From: an uncultured Lachnospiraceae bacterium
Lineage (GTDB): Bacteria > Bacillota > Clostridia > Lachnospirales > Lachnospiraceae
Assembly (NCBI GenBank): GCA_910579225.1
Contig: CAJTTI010000001.1
Location: 95,138-159,137 of the forward strand
DNA: 64,000 bases
Direction of reading: 5' to 3'
In this document: positions 8,913 through 18,087 of the stretch, one piece after another
How positions within the stretch are numbered: the first letter of the stretch is position 1
Layout: the number at the start of each line of letters is the position of its first letter
Made by a program: the position numbers and the translations under genes
The notes under the pieces: model-generated
Database searches by the model: none
The model's input: the letters and a program-made list of their open reading frames with translations, nothing else
Told to the model about the DNA's origin: nothing

Positions 8913-9878
8913 ATGGCGGAGAAGAGGAATGAAAAGGGACAGATCCTGTATCTGGTAATCCCGTGCTATAACGAGCAGGAGGTTTTGCCGGAGACGTCGA
9001 AAAGGCTTCTGCAGAAGATGGAGAGTTTGATGGAACGGGGGATGATCTCCCGGGAGAGCCGGATCATGTTTGTCAACGATGGTTCGAAAGACCGGACCTG
9101 GGAGATGATTGAAGAGCTGCATGGGCAGAATTCCATCTATCAGGGCGTGAAGCTGTCCCGAAACCGGGGACATCAGAACGCGCTTCTGGGCGGGCTTATG
9201 ACTGCAAAGGAATCTGCGGATATGGTCATTTCCTTGGATGCGGACCTGCAGGACGATATCGACGTGATTGATCAGTTCGTGGAGAAATATTACGAAGGCT
9301 GTGAGATCGTCTACGGGGTACGCAGTGCCCGGGATACGGATACCTTTTTTAAGAAATTTACAGCGGAAGGTTTCTACAAACTGATTGCGCTGATGGGCGG
9401 CGAGGTGGTTTTCAATCATGCAGACTACCGGTTGATGAGCAGGCGCGCCCTGGAAGAGATGGAGAACTATCGGGAAGTAAATCTGTTCCTTCGGGGAATT
9501 GTCCCGATGATCGGATTTAAGACGGACGTGGTGTTCTATGAGCGCCATGAACGCCTGGCGGGGGAATCCAAGTATCCTCTGAAGAAGATGCTGGCGCTGG
9601 CAGTGGACGGGATCACTTCCCTGTCGATTAAGCCGATCCGCTTTATTGTATTTCTTGGAATGTTTATCTTTGTATGCAGTATCCTGATGCTGATCTATTC
9701 TCTGGTACAGCATTTTCTGGGAAATACCAGCATCGGATGGACTTCATTGATTGTGTCCATCTGGGCCATCGGAGGATTGCAGCTCCTTGCCATCGGGGTA
9801 ATTGGAGAATATATTGGAAAGATCTATCTGGAAACCAAGGCAAGGCCCAAGTATATCATTGAAAAAGTACTGAGATAG
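8913..9878 (+). CDS. Membrane-bound polyprenyl-phosphate glycosyltransferase (GtrB/ArnC-like GT2)
   Basis: 321 residues from ATG 8913; an upstream in-frame start at 8835 would run inside the previous gene and has no better RBS. LVIPCYNEQEVLPETSKRL, FVNDGSKDRTWEMI and SLDADLQDD are the donor and metal motifs. Two C-terminal membrane helices (FIVFLGMFIFVCSILMLIYS and one from about residue 275) end in GEYIGKIYLETKARPKYIIE, the hallmark of GtrB, DPMS and ArnC-type enzymes. It makes undecaprenyl-phosphate-linked sugar at the inner membrane face, a donor for membrane-embedded GT-C transferases such as those encoded next. Confidence 0.92.
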   Translation: MAEKRNEKGQILYLVIPCYNEQEVLPETSKRLLQKMESLMERGMISRESRIMFVNDGSKDRTWEMIEELHGQNSIYQGVKLSRNRGHQNALLGGLMTAKESADMVISLDADLQDDIDVIDQFVEKYYEGCEIVYGVRSARDTDTFFKKFTAEGFYKLIALMGGEVVFNHADYRLMSRRALEEMENYREVNLFLRGIVPMIGFKTDVVFYERHERLAGESKYPLKKMLALAVDGITSLSIKPIRFIVFLGMFIFVCSILMLIYSLVQHFLGNTSIGWTSLIVSIWAIGGLQLLAIGVIGEYIGKIYLETKARPKYIIEKVLR

Positions 9879-9886
9879 GAGTGTAC

Positions 9887-11086
9887 ATGGATCAATATAT
9901 CAGAGAGTGGATGAATAAGGGAAAACGGTCGGAATATCTGTTCCTGGGGCTGCTTACATTGTTGGCAGTGCTTGTGCGCGTGTCTGTGCGGACCTACGTG
10001 TCGGACGACTGGACCGTCTTCTGGAGCAGCTGGCTTCTGGAGCTTAAGACGAAGGGATTCGGGGCGCTTGCAGGCAATTTTTATGACTATGCGCCTCCGG
10101 TCATGTACCTTCTGTATATCATTACGCTTCTGCCTGTCAATTCCATGACTGCATTGAAAGGTTTCTGTTGTCTGCTGGAATTTGCAGGGGCGGCGGTGAT
10201 CGCAGAAATCGTTATGGAATGTACCGGGAACCGGAAACGGGCACAATTCGCCTACGGTATTTTTTTATTTTTGCCCACGGTGATTCTGAATGCGGCGGTC
10301 TGGTCCCAGTGTGATATTATCTATACCCTTCTGATCTTGTGCAGCGTGTATTTTCTTCTGAAGAACAGAACCTGGACAGGCATGTGGTTTTATGGGGCGG
10401 CTTTTGCGGTAAAGCTTCAGACGCTTTTTATCTTTCCTTTTCTGGTGATCCTGTGGGTGAGGAGAAAGGTGGAACTTCGCCATTTTGTAACGATTCCGGT
10501 CATGTATCTTCTGGGGATCCTGCCGGCGTGGCTGGCAGGAAGGCCTTTTTCGGAGCTTCTCGGTATCTATGCTTTCCAGGGGAGCAAAGACCGGTGGTCT
10601 CTGTCGATTAAATTTCCGAACATTTATCAGATTATTGGGAATAATTATTTTCTGGACGAATATGTGGGAGCAGGTATGTACCTGATTCTGGGGATACTGA
10701 TGATGGTCATGTGCTGGATGGCTTATCAGAGGGTGCGGGTCACAAAGGAATATGTGATTCTGTCAATTGTATTTATGGGCATGTTGACCACGTATTTCCT
10801 TCCGCATATGCACGAGCGTTATCTGTACGTGACCGACGCGTTTCTGCTGATCTATGTGATGATCCGTCTCCGGCGGTTCTGGTTGTTTCTTGCCGCCAGT
10901 TTTCTGACAGTAGTGGGATATGCCCAGTATCTGACGAATCAGGAGCCATATGTACACTATGGGATCCTGGCCTTTATTCAGCTGGGACTCCTGATTGTGA
11001 TTGGTCTTGATCTGTATCGCTTTCCGGTATATGAGCAGGACCGCGGGGAACTGGATAAGATGGAAGAAAGGAGGATTCCGGGATGA
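9887..11086 (+). CDS. Polytopic membrane glycosyltransferase-like protein (GT-C type)
   Basis: 399 residues from ATG 9887, chosen because AGGAG lies 5 nt before it; a GTG at 9881 is in frame. About ten hydrophobic segments are present. The first loop holds RVSVRTYVSDDWTVFWSSW, and AVWSQCDIIYTLLI recalls the WGQ-D motif of GT87/GT39-like mannosyltransferases. Later FPNIYQIIGNNYFLDEY and FLPHMHERYLYVTDAF also match that family. Such enzymes use polyprenyl-phosphate sugars outside the membrane, which fits the GtrB-like gene just before it. Confidence 0.75.
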   Translation: MDQYIREWMNKGKRSEYLFLGLLTLLAVLVRVSVRTYVSDDWTVFWSSWLLELKTKGFGALAGNFYDYAPPVMYLLYIITLLPVNSMTALKGFCCLLEFAGAAVIAEIVMECTGNRKRAQFAYGIFLFLPTVILNAAVWSQCDIIYTLLILCSVYFLLKNRTWTGMWFYGAAFAVKLQTLFIFPFLVILWVRRKVELRHFVTIPVMYLLGILPAWLAGRPFSELLGIYAFQGSKDRWSLSIKFPNIYQIIGNNYFLDEYVGAGMYLILGILMMVMCWMAYQRVRVTKEYVILSIVFMGMLTTYFLPHMHERYLYVTDAFLLIYVMIRLRRFWLFLAASFLTVVGYAQYLTNQEPYVHYGILAFIQLGLLIVIGLDLYRFPVYEQDRGELDKMEERRIPG

Positions 11087-12168
11087 ATGTAGATGATCTG
11101 CTCCGCGGACTTCTGTTCCGTGAATTCCGGATTGGAAGATGTCGGTTTGATTTTCTGGAGGGGCTTCTGGCAGTCTGTATTACAGGAGTTGGCTGTATGC
11201 TTCGGACTCCTTTTGAGACCGGACTTCCTCATTGGCTGTACTTGCTGGCGGAATGGTATCTGGCGGTTATGGCGGCAGTATTTATTCTGCGCTGTACCTA
11301 TAGCCGGAGAAGAGCTCTTGGAACCTATGGGATCCTTCTGATTCTGCCAACGGTTGTGGCGGAGGGGACGATTCTGCGTCAGAATGCCTGCCTGGGGGCC
11401 CTGTTCTTTCTGTGTGCGCTTTTATTTCTGGGGCGGAAGCAGGGAGAAGAACATCCATGGATGTTTACGATTCTGACGGCGGCGCTTTTGCTGTGGTCTG
11501 TACGGTATATCGGACTTTTGTTTGCCTGTATGGTACTCTGGAAACAGGAGAGGCTGAAGGCGGAACAACTGCTGATACTGTCCGCTGCAGGGGGTACGCG
11601 TTTCTTATCTGCATACCGTGCGTGGTTTCAGGCCAGGTATACGCTGGTTACGTTTCACTGGCCGAATATTTATGAGATTCTTGGGAAAGAAGCGGTACAG
11701 GAGCAGCTTTTTGACCCTCTGGCAGTGGTGGGATTCTTCCTGACACTGGGACTTATGATTTTCGCTGTCTGGCTGTTCTGTCAGGGAGAGACGGATCTGT
11801 CCGTCCAGGAAGGACAGGCTGCTGATATCCGGAAAGAAATGGTGCAGTGTCTGCGGTTGTTTCTGTTCTTCGGACTGGCAGCGGGATATTTCCTGCCGTA
11901 TATGGATCAGTCCTATGGATATCTGTACTGCATTCTGGCAGTTCTTTATTTTATGCTGGAGCCGTCAGAATTTCTGACGCCAATGCTGCTTCAGATCGTT
12001 GCTTTTGCGGGCTATCAGGAATGTTTTCATGGTGAGTCCATGATGCCCATGACCGTTTTCTCTGTGATTCAGTTGCTGATCATGAGTCGCCTGGGAATGA
12101 GGATCATGAGAGATACAGGAGTGCAGGGTTTATGCGGACAGAAAAACTGGCATATCTGGACGGACTAA
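11083..12168 (+). CDS. Polytopic membrane protein related to its upstream neighbour
   Basis: 361 residues with about nine hydrophobic segments. It overlaps the upstream gene as ATGA. It shares landmarks with that neighbour: FHWPNIYEILGKEAVQEQLF resembles FPNIYQIIGNNYFLDEY, and AAGYFLPYMDQSYGYLYCI resembles FLPHMHERYLYV. It looks like a diverged tandem duplicate of a GT-C-like enzyme. The Asp pair in the first loop of the neighbour (SDDW) is not evident here, so it may be a catalytically altered partner. No firm function. Confidence 0.6.
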   Translation: MNVDDLLRGLLFREFRIGRCRFDFLEGLLAVCITGVGCMLRTPFETGLPHWLYLLAEWYLAVMAAVFILRCTYSRRRALGTYGILLILPTVVAEGTILRQNACLGALFFLCALLFLGRKQGEEHPWMFTILTAALLLWSVRYIGLLFACMVLWKQERLKAEQLLILSAAGGTRFLSAYRAWFQARYTLVTFHWPNIYEILGKEAVQEQLFDPLAVVGFFLTLGLMIFAVWLFCQGETDLSVQEGQAADIRKEMVQCLRLFLFFGLAAGYFLPYMDQSYGYLYCILAVLYFMLEPSEFLTPMLLQIVAFAGYQECFHGESMMPMTVFSVIQLLIMSRLGMRIMRDTGVQGLCGQKNWHIWTD

Positions 12169-13283
12169 AGGGATTTGGATGTGTGTGCGTGTTTTTGACA
12201 CATTTTATATTTGCTTTTTATTATGGAATGTATCACTATGAGCCGGAGAGTTGCCATCTGCCCGGGAACCTGGATATCGCCGTCGGAAAGTCGGTACTGA
12301 ATCTCTTCTTTAACGGAAATACGGCGGTACGCCTGTTTCTGGTGCTGAGCGGCTATCTGCTCTGCAGAAACTATTTCCTGAACGGAGATAAAAAACGTCT
12401 GTGCAGCAGTGCAGCCAGGAGGTATTTTCGTCTGATGCCTCCGGTGCTGGCGGTCAACGGAGCCGTGTGGTTTTGCATGCATCTGGGACTGTATCGAAAT
12501 GTTCCGGCGGCGGCAGTGGCGGGTTCTACAGAATGGTTCGCATTTTTCAATGCCTTTGAACCGTCCTTTTGGGGAATGCTTAGAGAATCTCTGTATGGAT
12601 GCTTTTTATTCGGGCACAATGCGTATAACGGTGTGGTATGGACGCTTCAGATACTTTTTCTTGGGGCGTATCTAGATTATGGACTGGCGCTTTTGGTGAG
12701 CCGTTGGAAAATGCGATGGCTGATCTACGGGGGACTGGCGGTTCTGCTTGTGCGGACGGATTTCTTAAGTATTTTCCTGGGATATGTGCTCTGCGATTTT
12801 ATGCATATGGATCTGGCCTGGAGGAAACGCATATGCGGCTGTGCGCCACTTCAGTGGGGATTGTGTGTACTGGGGCTTTATTTTATGTGTTACCCGTCGG
12901 CCGGGTTTGGATACGAGGGGACCATATGGGGCATTCTTCCTTTTGTATTTGTCAATTACTATCATATCTTTGGTGTTTTATGCTTTACATTTGCTGTGCT
13001 GAATCTGGAATGGCTCCAGAGATTTTTCTCCATGAGCGGATTTTTGTACCTGGGACGGCTCTCGTATTCGCTGTACCTGATTCATTTTCCGGTGCTTGCG
13101 ACCTTTGGTGCATGGTTTTTCCTGACATTTCGGGAGCGCCTGGGGTATAATGGGACCTGCTTTCTGGTCCTGGTCCTGACAGGGAGCGTCACGGCAGTGT
13201 TATCGGAGCTGTCGGTCTGCTTTGTGGAACCGGCAGGCAGGAAAGGAGAGATGCTGATTGCGCGCATCTTCAAAAAAGGATAA
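12132..13283 (+). CDS. Acyltransferase, Acyl_transf_3 family (OafA-like)
   Basis: 383 residues, about ten membrane segments. The N terminus AYLDGLKGFGCVCVFLTHF carries the family pattern (D-G-L-K-G, then H at the end of helix 1). The later FNGNTAVRLFLVLSGYLLCR is the second conserved block (F-F-x-L-S-G). The C-terminal GRLSYSLYLIHFPVL is also typical. The family O-acetylates or otherwise acylates extracellular polysaccharides using a cytoplasmic acyl-CoA. It starts inside the 3' end of the previous gene (37-nt overlap) and overlaps the next gene, so the order is tightly coupled. Confidence 0.85.
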   Translation: MRTEKLAYLDGLKGFGCVCVFLTHFIFAFYYGMYHYEPESCHLPGNLDIAVGKSVLNLFFNGNTAVRLFLVLSGYLLCRNYFLNGDKKRLCSSAARRYFRLMPPVLAVNGAVWFCMHLGLYRNVPAAAVAGSTEWFAFFNAFEPSFWGMLRESLYGCFLFGHNAYNGVVWTLQILFLGAYLDYGLALLVSRWKMRWLIYGGLAVLLVRTDFLSIFLGYVLCDFMHMDLAWRKRICGCAPLQWGLCVLGLYFMCYPSAGFGYEGTIWGILPFVFVNYYHIFGVLCFTFAVLNLEWLQRFFSMSGFLYLGRLSYSLYLIHFPVLATFGAWFFLTFRERLGYNGTCFLVLVLTGSVTAVLSELSVCFVEPAGRKGEMLIARIFKKG

Positions 13284-14328
13284 GACAAAAGAACGCCTGG
13301 GCTGGCTGGATTTTGGAAAAGTTCTGGGGATCCTGGTGGTGCTTCTGGTTCATGCGGAGTGCAGCCTGGGGCCGGTGACGTATTATGGGGGCATGTTCTA
13401 TATGCCTGTCTTCTTTGTGGCGGCGGGGTATACGTACCATGTCCGGAGAGAAGAGCCCATTGGCGGTTATGTGAAGAAAAAGGCGGCCCGCCTGTTGGTC
13501 CCATACTTTAGTACAAGTTTGTTTCTGTGGTTCTTTTTCTGGGTGAAAGACTCTGCAGTGGCCGGGCGGCCTCTCGATCTGAAGCCCTTGTCACTTTTTG
13601 GAATTCTGTATTCCCGGAATCAGATGTATACTTCCTTGTATACAGATAAGAATCCGGTGCTTCTGAATATTCTGAATGCGCCTCTGTGGTTCCTGACAGC
13701 CATGTTCCTGGTCTGTATCTGGTATGAATTCATCAGCCGTAGCCGGAGGAAGTATCTGCTGTTGGTTATTGGAGCTGCCTTATCGGTATTGTGGCATTAT
13801 TGCACCGGATTTTTGCTTCCCTGGAGTCTGGAAGCAGTTCCCTTTTTTGCCTGTTACTTCGCGGCAGGAGAGGCGCTTCGGGAGCAGAAGAGAGAAGGAC
13901 TCCTGGGAGAACTCTGGTTTCTGGGACTTCTGCTGGCAGTATTTCTGATTTCATCAAAGCTGAACGGCGTCATGAATCTCTCCAACGGAACCTATGGACA
14001 CAGCATGTTGCTGGCGCTGGCGTCAGGGACCTCCGGTTCTTTGCTGGTCTTTGCAGCGGGCATGTGCATGGAACGAAAATGTCCGCCGGTCATGAAAGCC
14101 ATCTCTCTTGCGGGGCGGCAGACCCTGTGGGTCTTGTGCTTTCATATGTTCCTGTTCATGTTTATCAGGACCGGAGCCGGCATGCTGCATCTGGGCAGAG
14201 GACTCACACAGGCAGCTCTGGTACTGTTTAGCTTTCTGCTGCTGACCGGGGCGGGCCTGGCAGTCGGCCGTCTTCAGCAGATGATGTCCATAAGGATGTA
14301 TTTTAAAAACGGCAGGAATGAGGTATAA
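13258..14328 (+). CDS. Acyltransferase, Acyl_transf_3 family
   Basis: 356 residues from a TTG at 13258, preceded by GGAGAG 7 nt upstream. LGWLDFGKVLGILVVLLVHA gives the D-x3-K helix-1 pattern with the conserved His, and GMFYMPVFFVAAGYTYHVRR is the second block. The RLLVPYFSTSLFLWFFFW segment is typical of WecH/Fuc4NAc O-acetyltransferase-like members. It overlaps the previous gene by 26 nt. It probably acylates a sugar of the same glycan. Three consecutive acyltransferases differ in sequence and so probably act at different positions or on different residues. Confidence 0.84.
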   Translation: MRASSKKDKTKERLGWLDFGKVLGILVVLLVHAECSLGPVTYYGGMFYMPVFFVAAGYTYHVRREEPIGGYVKKKAARLLVPYFSTSLFLWFFFWVKDSAVAGRPLDLKPLSLFGILYSRNQMYTSLYTDKNPVLLNILNAPLWFLTAMFLVCIWYEFISRSRRKYLLLVIGAALSVLWHYCTGFLLPWSLEAVPFFACYFAAGEALREQKREGLLGELWFLGLLLAVFLISSKLNGVMNLSNGTYGHSMLLALASGTSGSLLVFAAGMCMERKCPPVMKAISLAGRQTLWVLCFHMFLFMFIRTGAGMLHLGRGLTQAALVLFSFLLLTGAGLAVGRLQQMMSIRMYFKNGRNEV

Positions 14329-14329
14329 G

Positions 14330-15331
14330 ATGAAGGCACGGAATGATTCTCTGGACTGCCTGAAAGGCATCGCGATTCTGTTGGTCATGTTTGGGCATGT
14401 ACAGGTTCACAATCAGATGACGGATCCCTGGCTCTATGATGTGATCAAATCTCTTCAGATGCCGCTTTTCTTCCTGATCAGCGGTTATCTGGCGGGCTCC
14501 GGAACCAGGATACAGACATTGGAGCAATACAAAGAACAGATGAAAAAGAGAGCGACAGCCTATTTATTTCCGTTCTTTTCCTGGCTTGTAGTGCAGCATA
14601 TTACCTGTGTGCCATATGCACTTCGGGTTACTCTGTTCCAGCTGGACAGCGGACTCTGGTTTCTGATGGTTTTGTTTTTATTTACCTGGATGGCGTATAC
14701 AGCCCAACTGGTCCAGGCAAAGACAGGACATACATGGGGCTTCTGGCTGATGTTCCTTGGCAGCAGCGCCCTGGTGCTTCTGGCGTACGCGGCAGGCGTG
14801 ACTTTCTTAAGCCCGTTTCTTCTGGTCACTTATCTGCCTTATTATACGGCTGCATATTTCTGCGGCATGTATCCGGAACTATTGAGGAAATGGTTTCCGT
14901 ATGGTTTTCGACGGGCAGTTGCATACGCAGGCGGCATTCTCTTCCTCGCAATGGCAGCAGTCCTTGATCTGGTGACGGTGACTGGCGTCCTGATGCTGGG
15001 TGTACAAACCCTTGCCTCTTTTCTGGGGTGTCTGGCAGTTATACAGATGGTGTTGGACTGGAAAGGGGGGCGGGTGAAGGCCTGGTTGGCCCGCCTCGGG
15101 CAGTATACGCTGGAAATCTATGTGCTTCATTACCAGTTTGCCACGGTCCTGAACCGTTCCGGAATCGTGTATGCCTTCTGGAGTCCGGCGGGACTGCTCT
15201 ACAGCGCGGCGGCTTTCGCAGCCATGAGCCTGATCACGGCCTTTGCGATCTGGATCATTAACCAGATTCCGTGGTTCCGCCTACTGCTGTTCGGGAAGAG
15301 GCAGGACAGGCGGAAGAAAGACTGCCTGTGA
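14330..15331 (+). CDS. Acyltransferase, Acyl_transf_3 family
   Basis: 333 residues from ATG 14330 (GAGG 6 nt upstream), directly after the previous stop; an ATG at 14318 in the same frame would overlap that gene. NDSLDCLKGIAILLVMFGHV carries the D-x-L-K-G-I and helix-1 His signature. MPLFFLISGYLAGSG is the F-F-L-I-S-G block, and RLGQYTLEIYVLHYQFA the C-terminal helix. About ten membrane segments. It is the last gene of the first glycan operon. The pyr promoter follows at once and no hairpin terminator is visible before it. Confidence 0.86.
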   Translation: MKARNDSLDCLKGIAILLVMFGHVQVHNQMTDPWLYDVIKSLQMPLFFLISGYLAGSGTRIQTLEQYKEQMKKRATAYLFPFFSWLVVQHITCVPYALRVTLFQLDSGLWFLMVLFLFTWMAYTAQLVQAKTGHTWGFWLMFLGSSALVLLAYAAGVTFLSPFLLVTYLPYYTAAYFCGMYPELLRKWFPYGFRRAVAYAGGILFLAMAAVLDLVTVTGVLMLGVQTLASFLGCLAVIQMVLDWKGGRVKAWLARLGQYTLEIYVLHYQFATVLNRSGIVYAFWSPAGLLYSAAAFAAMSLITAFAIWIINQIPWFRLLLFGKRQDRRKKDCL

Positions 15332-15334
15332 ACG

Positions 15335-15363
15335 TTGTATTTGGAACGCAACTGTAGTATAAT
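15335..15363 (+). promoter_or_regulatory. Sigma-A promoter of the pyr operon
   Basis: TTGTAT (15335-15340), a 17-bp spacer and a perfect TATAAT (15358-15363). The start would be near 15370, leaving a leader of only about 26 nt before pyrF. That is too short for a PyrR attenuator, so control must be at initiation or elsewhere. Confidence 0.8.
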
Positions 15364-15395
15364 TGGGAAAATGTACAAGTCAAAGGAGACAGAAC

Positions 15396-16322
15396 ATGAT
15401 CAATAAGCTGATTGAGAAGATACAGAAGACACAGGCTCCTATTGTGGTGGGGCTGGATCCCATGCTTGGGTATGTGCCGGGACATATTCAGGAAAAAGCG
15501 TATGCAGAATACGGAGAGACCCTTGAAGGTGCGGCGGAAGCCATCTGGCAGTTTAATAAAGAGATTGTTGATAAGACTTATGACTTGATTCCCGCCGTAA
15601 AACCCCAGATCGCTATGTATGAACAGTTTGGCATTGAAGGAATGAAGGCGTATAAAAAGACTGTGGACTACTGCAGAGAAAAAGGTCTGGTCGTAATCGG
15701 CGATGTAAAGCGGGGGGACATTGGTTCAACTTCTGCGGCTTATGCAGTGGGGCATCTGGGAAAAGTTCAGGTGGGAAATAAGACTTATGCAGGGTTTGAT
15801 GAGGATTTTGCCACGGTAAATCCGTACCTTGGCTCCGACGGAGTCAAACCCTTTATCGAAGTGTGCAAAGAAGAGAAAAAAGGACTGTTTATTCTGGTTA
15901 AAACCTCTAATCCTTCCAGCGGGGAATTTCAGGATCAGCTGATCGGCGGAAAACCATTGTATGAACTGGTGGGAGAGAAAGTGGCCGAATGGGGGGAGGA
16001 TCACTGTGGGGATACTTACAGCTATATTGGTGCAGTGGTAGGTGCCACATATCCGGAACAGGGAAAAGCACTCCGGAAGGTGATGCCAAAATCCTTTATT
16101 CTGGTTCCAGGTTACGGAGCACAGGGAGGAAAAGGAAAAGATCTGGTACATTTCTTCAATGAAGACGGTCTGGGAGCCATCGTGAATTCTTCCAGAGGTA
16201 TTATCGCGGCGTACAGACAGGAAGCCTACGCGAAATATGGAGAAGAGAATTTCGGGGATGCTTCCCGTGCGGCAGTGGAAGATATGATTGCGGATATCCG
16301 CGGGGCGCTGGAGGCAAGGTAG
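15396..16322 (+). CDS. pyrF: Orotidine 5'-phosphate decarboxylase
   Basis: 308 residues from ATG 15396 (AAAGGAG 7 nt upstream). This is the longer type-2 OMP decarboxylase: PIVVGLDPMLGY at the N terminus, VIGDVKRGDIGSTSAAYA holding the catalytic Lys-Asp network (D-x-K-R-x-D), then LVKTSNPSSGEFQDQL and VPGYGAQGGKGKD phosphate-binding loops. It converts OMP to UMP in the cytoplasm, the last step of pyrimidine synthesis. It is first in pyrF-pyrK-pyrD-pyrE; one base separates its stop from pyrK. Function is certain. Confidence 0.97.
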   Translation: MINKLIEKIQKTQAPIVVGLDPMLGYVPGHIQEKAYAEYGETLEGAAEAIWQFNKEIVDKTYDLIPAVKPQIAMYEQFGIEGMKAYKKTVDYCREKGLVVIGDVKRGDIGSTSAAYAVGHLGKVQVGNKTYAGFDEDFATVNPYLGSDGVKPFIEVCKEEKKGLFILVKTSNPSSGEFQDQLIGGKPLYELVGEKVAEWGEDHCGDTYSYIGAVVGATYPEQGKALRKVMPKSFILVPGYGAQGGKGKDLVHFFNEDGLGAIVNSSRGIIAAYRQEAYAKYGEENFGDASRAAVEDMIADIRGALEAR

Positions 16323-16323
16323 G

Positions 16324-17085
16324 ATGAAGAAGAGAGAATACGCCACAGTGGTCGAGCAAAGAGAGATTGCAGCAGGTATCTACAGTATGTGGCTTCAGAC
16401 AGAGCAGATTGCAGAGGCTGCGGTGGCAGGACAGTTTCTGTCAATATACAGCCGGGATGAGAGCCGGATGCTCCCAAGACCCATCAGCATCTGCGAGCTG
16501 GACCGGAAAAAAGGGAGTGTACGAATTGTATACAGAGTCGCCGGGAAGGGGACAGAAGAATTTTCCAGGATGAAAGCAGGAGAGAAGCTTCCGGTCCTGG
16601 GTCCCCTTGGCAACGGTTTTCCGTTGAAGAAAAAAAAGGCGATCCTGATGGGCGGCGGTATCGGGATCCCACCCATGGTACAGCTGGCAAAAGAGCTGGA
16701 CGGCGAAGTGCAGATCATCGCCGGATACCGGGATGAACTCTTCCTGACGGAAGAACTGGAAAGATACGGGAGGCTTCTGATCGCCACAGAAGACGGAAGC
16801 GCCGGAACCAGGGGCAATGTTCTAGACGCAGTTCGGGAGAATGGCGTGACAGGGGAACTCATCTATGCCTGCGGTCCCCTGTCCATGCTTCGGGCGGTAA
16901 AAGAGTATGCCAGCAGGCGGGGGATGGAATGCTATCTGTCCATGGAAGAACGGATGGCCTGCGGAATCGGTGCCTGTCTTGCCTGTGTGTGCCGATCTGC
17001 GGAGACGGACAGCCATACCCATGTGCACAATAAAAGGGTATGCAAGGATGGTCCGGTCTTCTTAAGTACGGAGGTGGAGCTGTGA
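16324..17085 (+). CDS. pyrK: Dihydroorotate dehydrogenase electron transfer subunit
   Basis: 253 residues from ATG 16324. An FAD-binding beta-barrel (MLPRPISICELDRKKG, the RxxS-type FAD motif) is followed by an NAD-binding domain (AILMGGGIGIPPMVQLAKEL). The C-terminal cluster MACGIGACLACVC plus a later Cys near the end (KRVCKDGPVF) supplies the four ligands of a [2Fe-2S] centre. PyrK passes electrons from the PyrD FMN to NAD+. It overlaps pyrD as GTGA, consistent with assembly of the heterotetrameric NAD-dependent class 1B enzyme. Confidence 0.96.
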   Translation: MKKREYATVVEQREIAAGIYSMWLQTEQIAEAAVAGQFLSIYSRDESRMLPRPISICELDRKKGSVRIVYRVAGKGTEEFSRMKAGEKLPVLGPLGNGFPLKKKKAILMGGGIGIPPMVQLAKELDGEVQIIAGYRDELFLTEELERYGRLLIATEDGSAGTRGNVLDAVRENGVTGELIYACGPLSMLRAVKEYASRRGMECYLSMEERMACGIGACLACVCRSAETDSHTHVHNKRVCKDGPVFLSTEVEL

Positions 17086-17987
17086 GGAGTACAAAAGTAA
17101 CGATTGCCGGAGTGGAACTGAAGAATCCGGTCATGACTGCATCGGGAACCTTTGGCTCCGGGGCAGAGTACAGCGAGTTTTATGATCTGGGCGCGCTTGG
17201 GGCAGTGGTGACCAAAGGAGTGGCCAGTGTACCATGGCCGGGCAATCCCGTGCCCCGGATTGCAGAGACCAGGAGCGGCATGCTCAATGCCATCGGTCTG
17301 CAGAATCCGGGGATTGATGTGTTTGTGGAACGGGATATTCCGTATCTGAAGCAATATGATACAAAAATCATTGTAAATGTATGCGGGAAGACCGTGGAGG
17401 ACTACTGCGAAGTTGTGGAGCGCCTGTCCGCAGAACCGGTGGATCTTCTGGAGATCAACGTATCCTGCCCTAATGTAAAAGAAGGAGGGATTGCTTTCGG
17501 GCAGAATCCAAAAGCGCTGGAGGGCATCACAAGAGAAGTGAAAAAATACGCCGCACAGCCGATCATTATGAAACTGAGTCCCAATGTGACAGATATTACG
17601 GAGATGGCAAGGGCAGCGGAGGCCGGTGGCGCAGATGTGTTGTCGCTGATCAATACGCTGACAGGTATGAAGATTGATATTCACAGAAGGACATTTGCTA
17701 TTGCCAACAGAACAGGCGGGATGTCCGGACCGGCTGTAAAGCCGGTGGCAGTCCGGATGGTGTGGCAGACGGCAAATGCGGTGAAACTTCCGATTATCGG
17801 AATGGGCGGAATCTGCAGTGCTGATGACGCGATGGAATTTATTCTGGCAGGTGCGTCGGCTGTGGCTGTGGGAACTGCGAATTTTGCAAATCCTTATGCG
17901 GCAAAGGAAGTGGCAGAAGGAATTGAAGCTTATATGGAACGATACCAGGTAGAGGATATTTGTGAACTGGTGGGGGTGGTGAGATAA
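17082..17987 (+). CDS. pyrD: Dihydroorotate dehydrogenase class 1B, catalytic subunit
   Basis: 301 residues from GTG 17082, which overlaps the pyrK stop; GGAGGTGGAG lies just upstream. VELKNPVMTASGTFGSG and LLEINVSCPNV mark the FMN site, with the class 1 catalytic Cys in the SCPN loop. MKLSPNVTDITEMA and IIGMGGICSADDAMEFI are the phosphate-binding parts of the barrel. It oxidises dihydroorotate to orotate with electrons going to PyrK. The class 1B type fits an anaerobe. About 100 nt separate it from pyrE, with no clear promoter or terminator between them. Confidence 0.96.
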   Translation: MRSTKVTIAGVELKNPVMTASGTFGSGAEYSEFYDLGALGAVVTKGVASVPWPGNPVPRIAETRSGMLNAIGLQNPGIDVFVERDIPYLKQYDTKIIVNVCGKTVEDYCEVVERLSAEPVDLLEINVSCPNVKEGGIAFGQNPKALEGITREVKKYAAQPIIMKLSPNVTDITEMARAAEAGGADVLSLINTLTGMKIDIHRRTFAIANRTGGMSGPAVKPVAVRMVWQTANAVKLPIIGMGGICSADDAMEFILAGASAVAVGTANFANPYAAKEVAEGIEAYMERYQVEDICELVGVVR

Positions 17988-18087
17988 GGCAGAGGATTGA
18001 AAAGAGTCACCGGACATGGTAAAATGGGGAAAATATTTTGCGGCCGGATTCTGATGTGGGGCCCGCAGAACAGGAGAAAATCATCAT

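Noticed and set aside
15363..15396. A PyrR attenuator before pyrF
   Set aside because: The leader is about 26 nt and contains no anti-terminator or terminator pair.
16932..18017. A 361-codon open frame on the - strand
   Set aside because: It lies wholly antisense to pyrK and pyrD, has no RBS or domain, and its product is rich in His and Ser as expected from a shadow frame.
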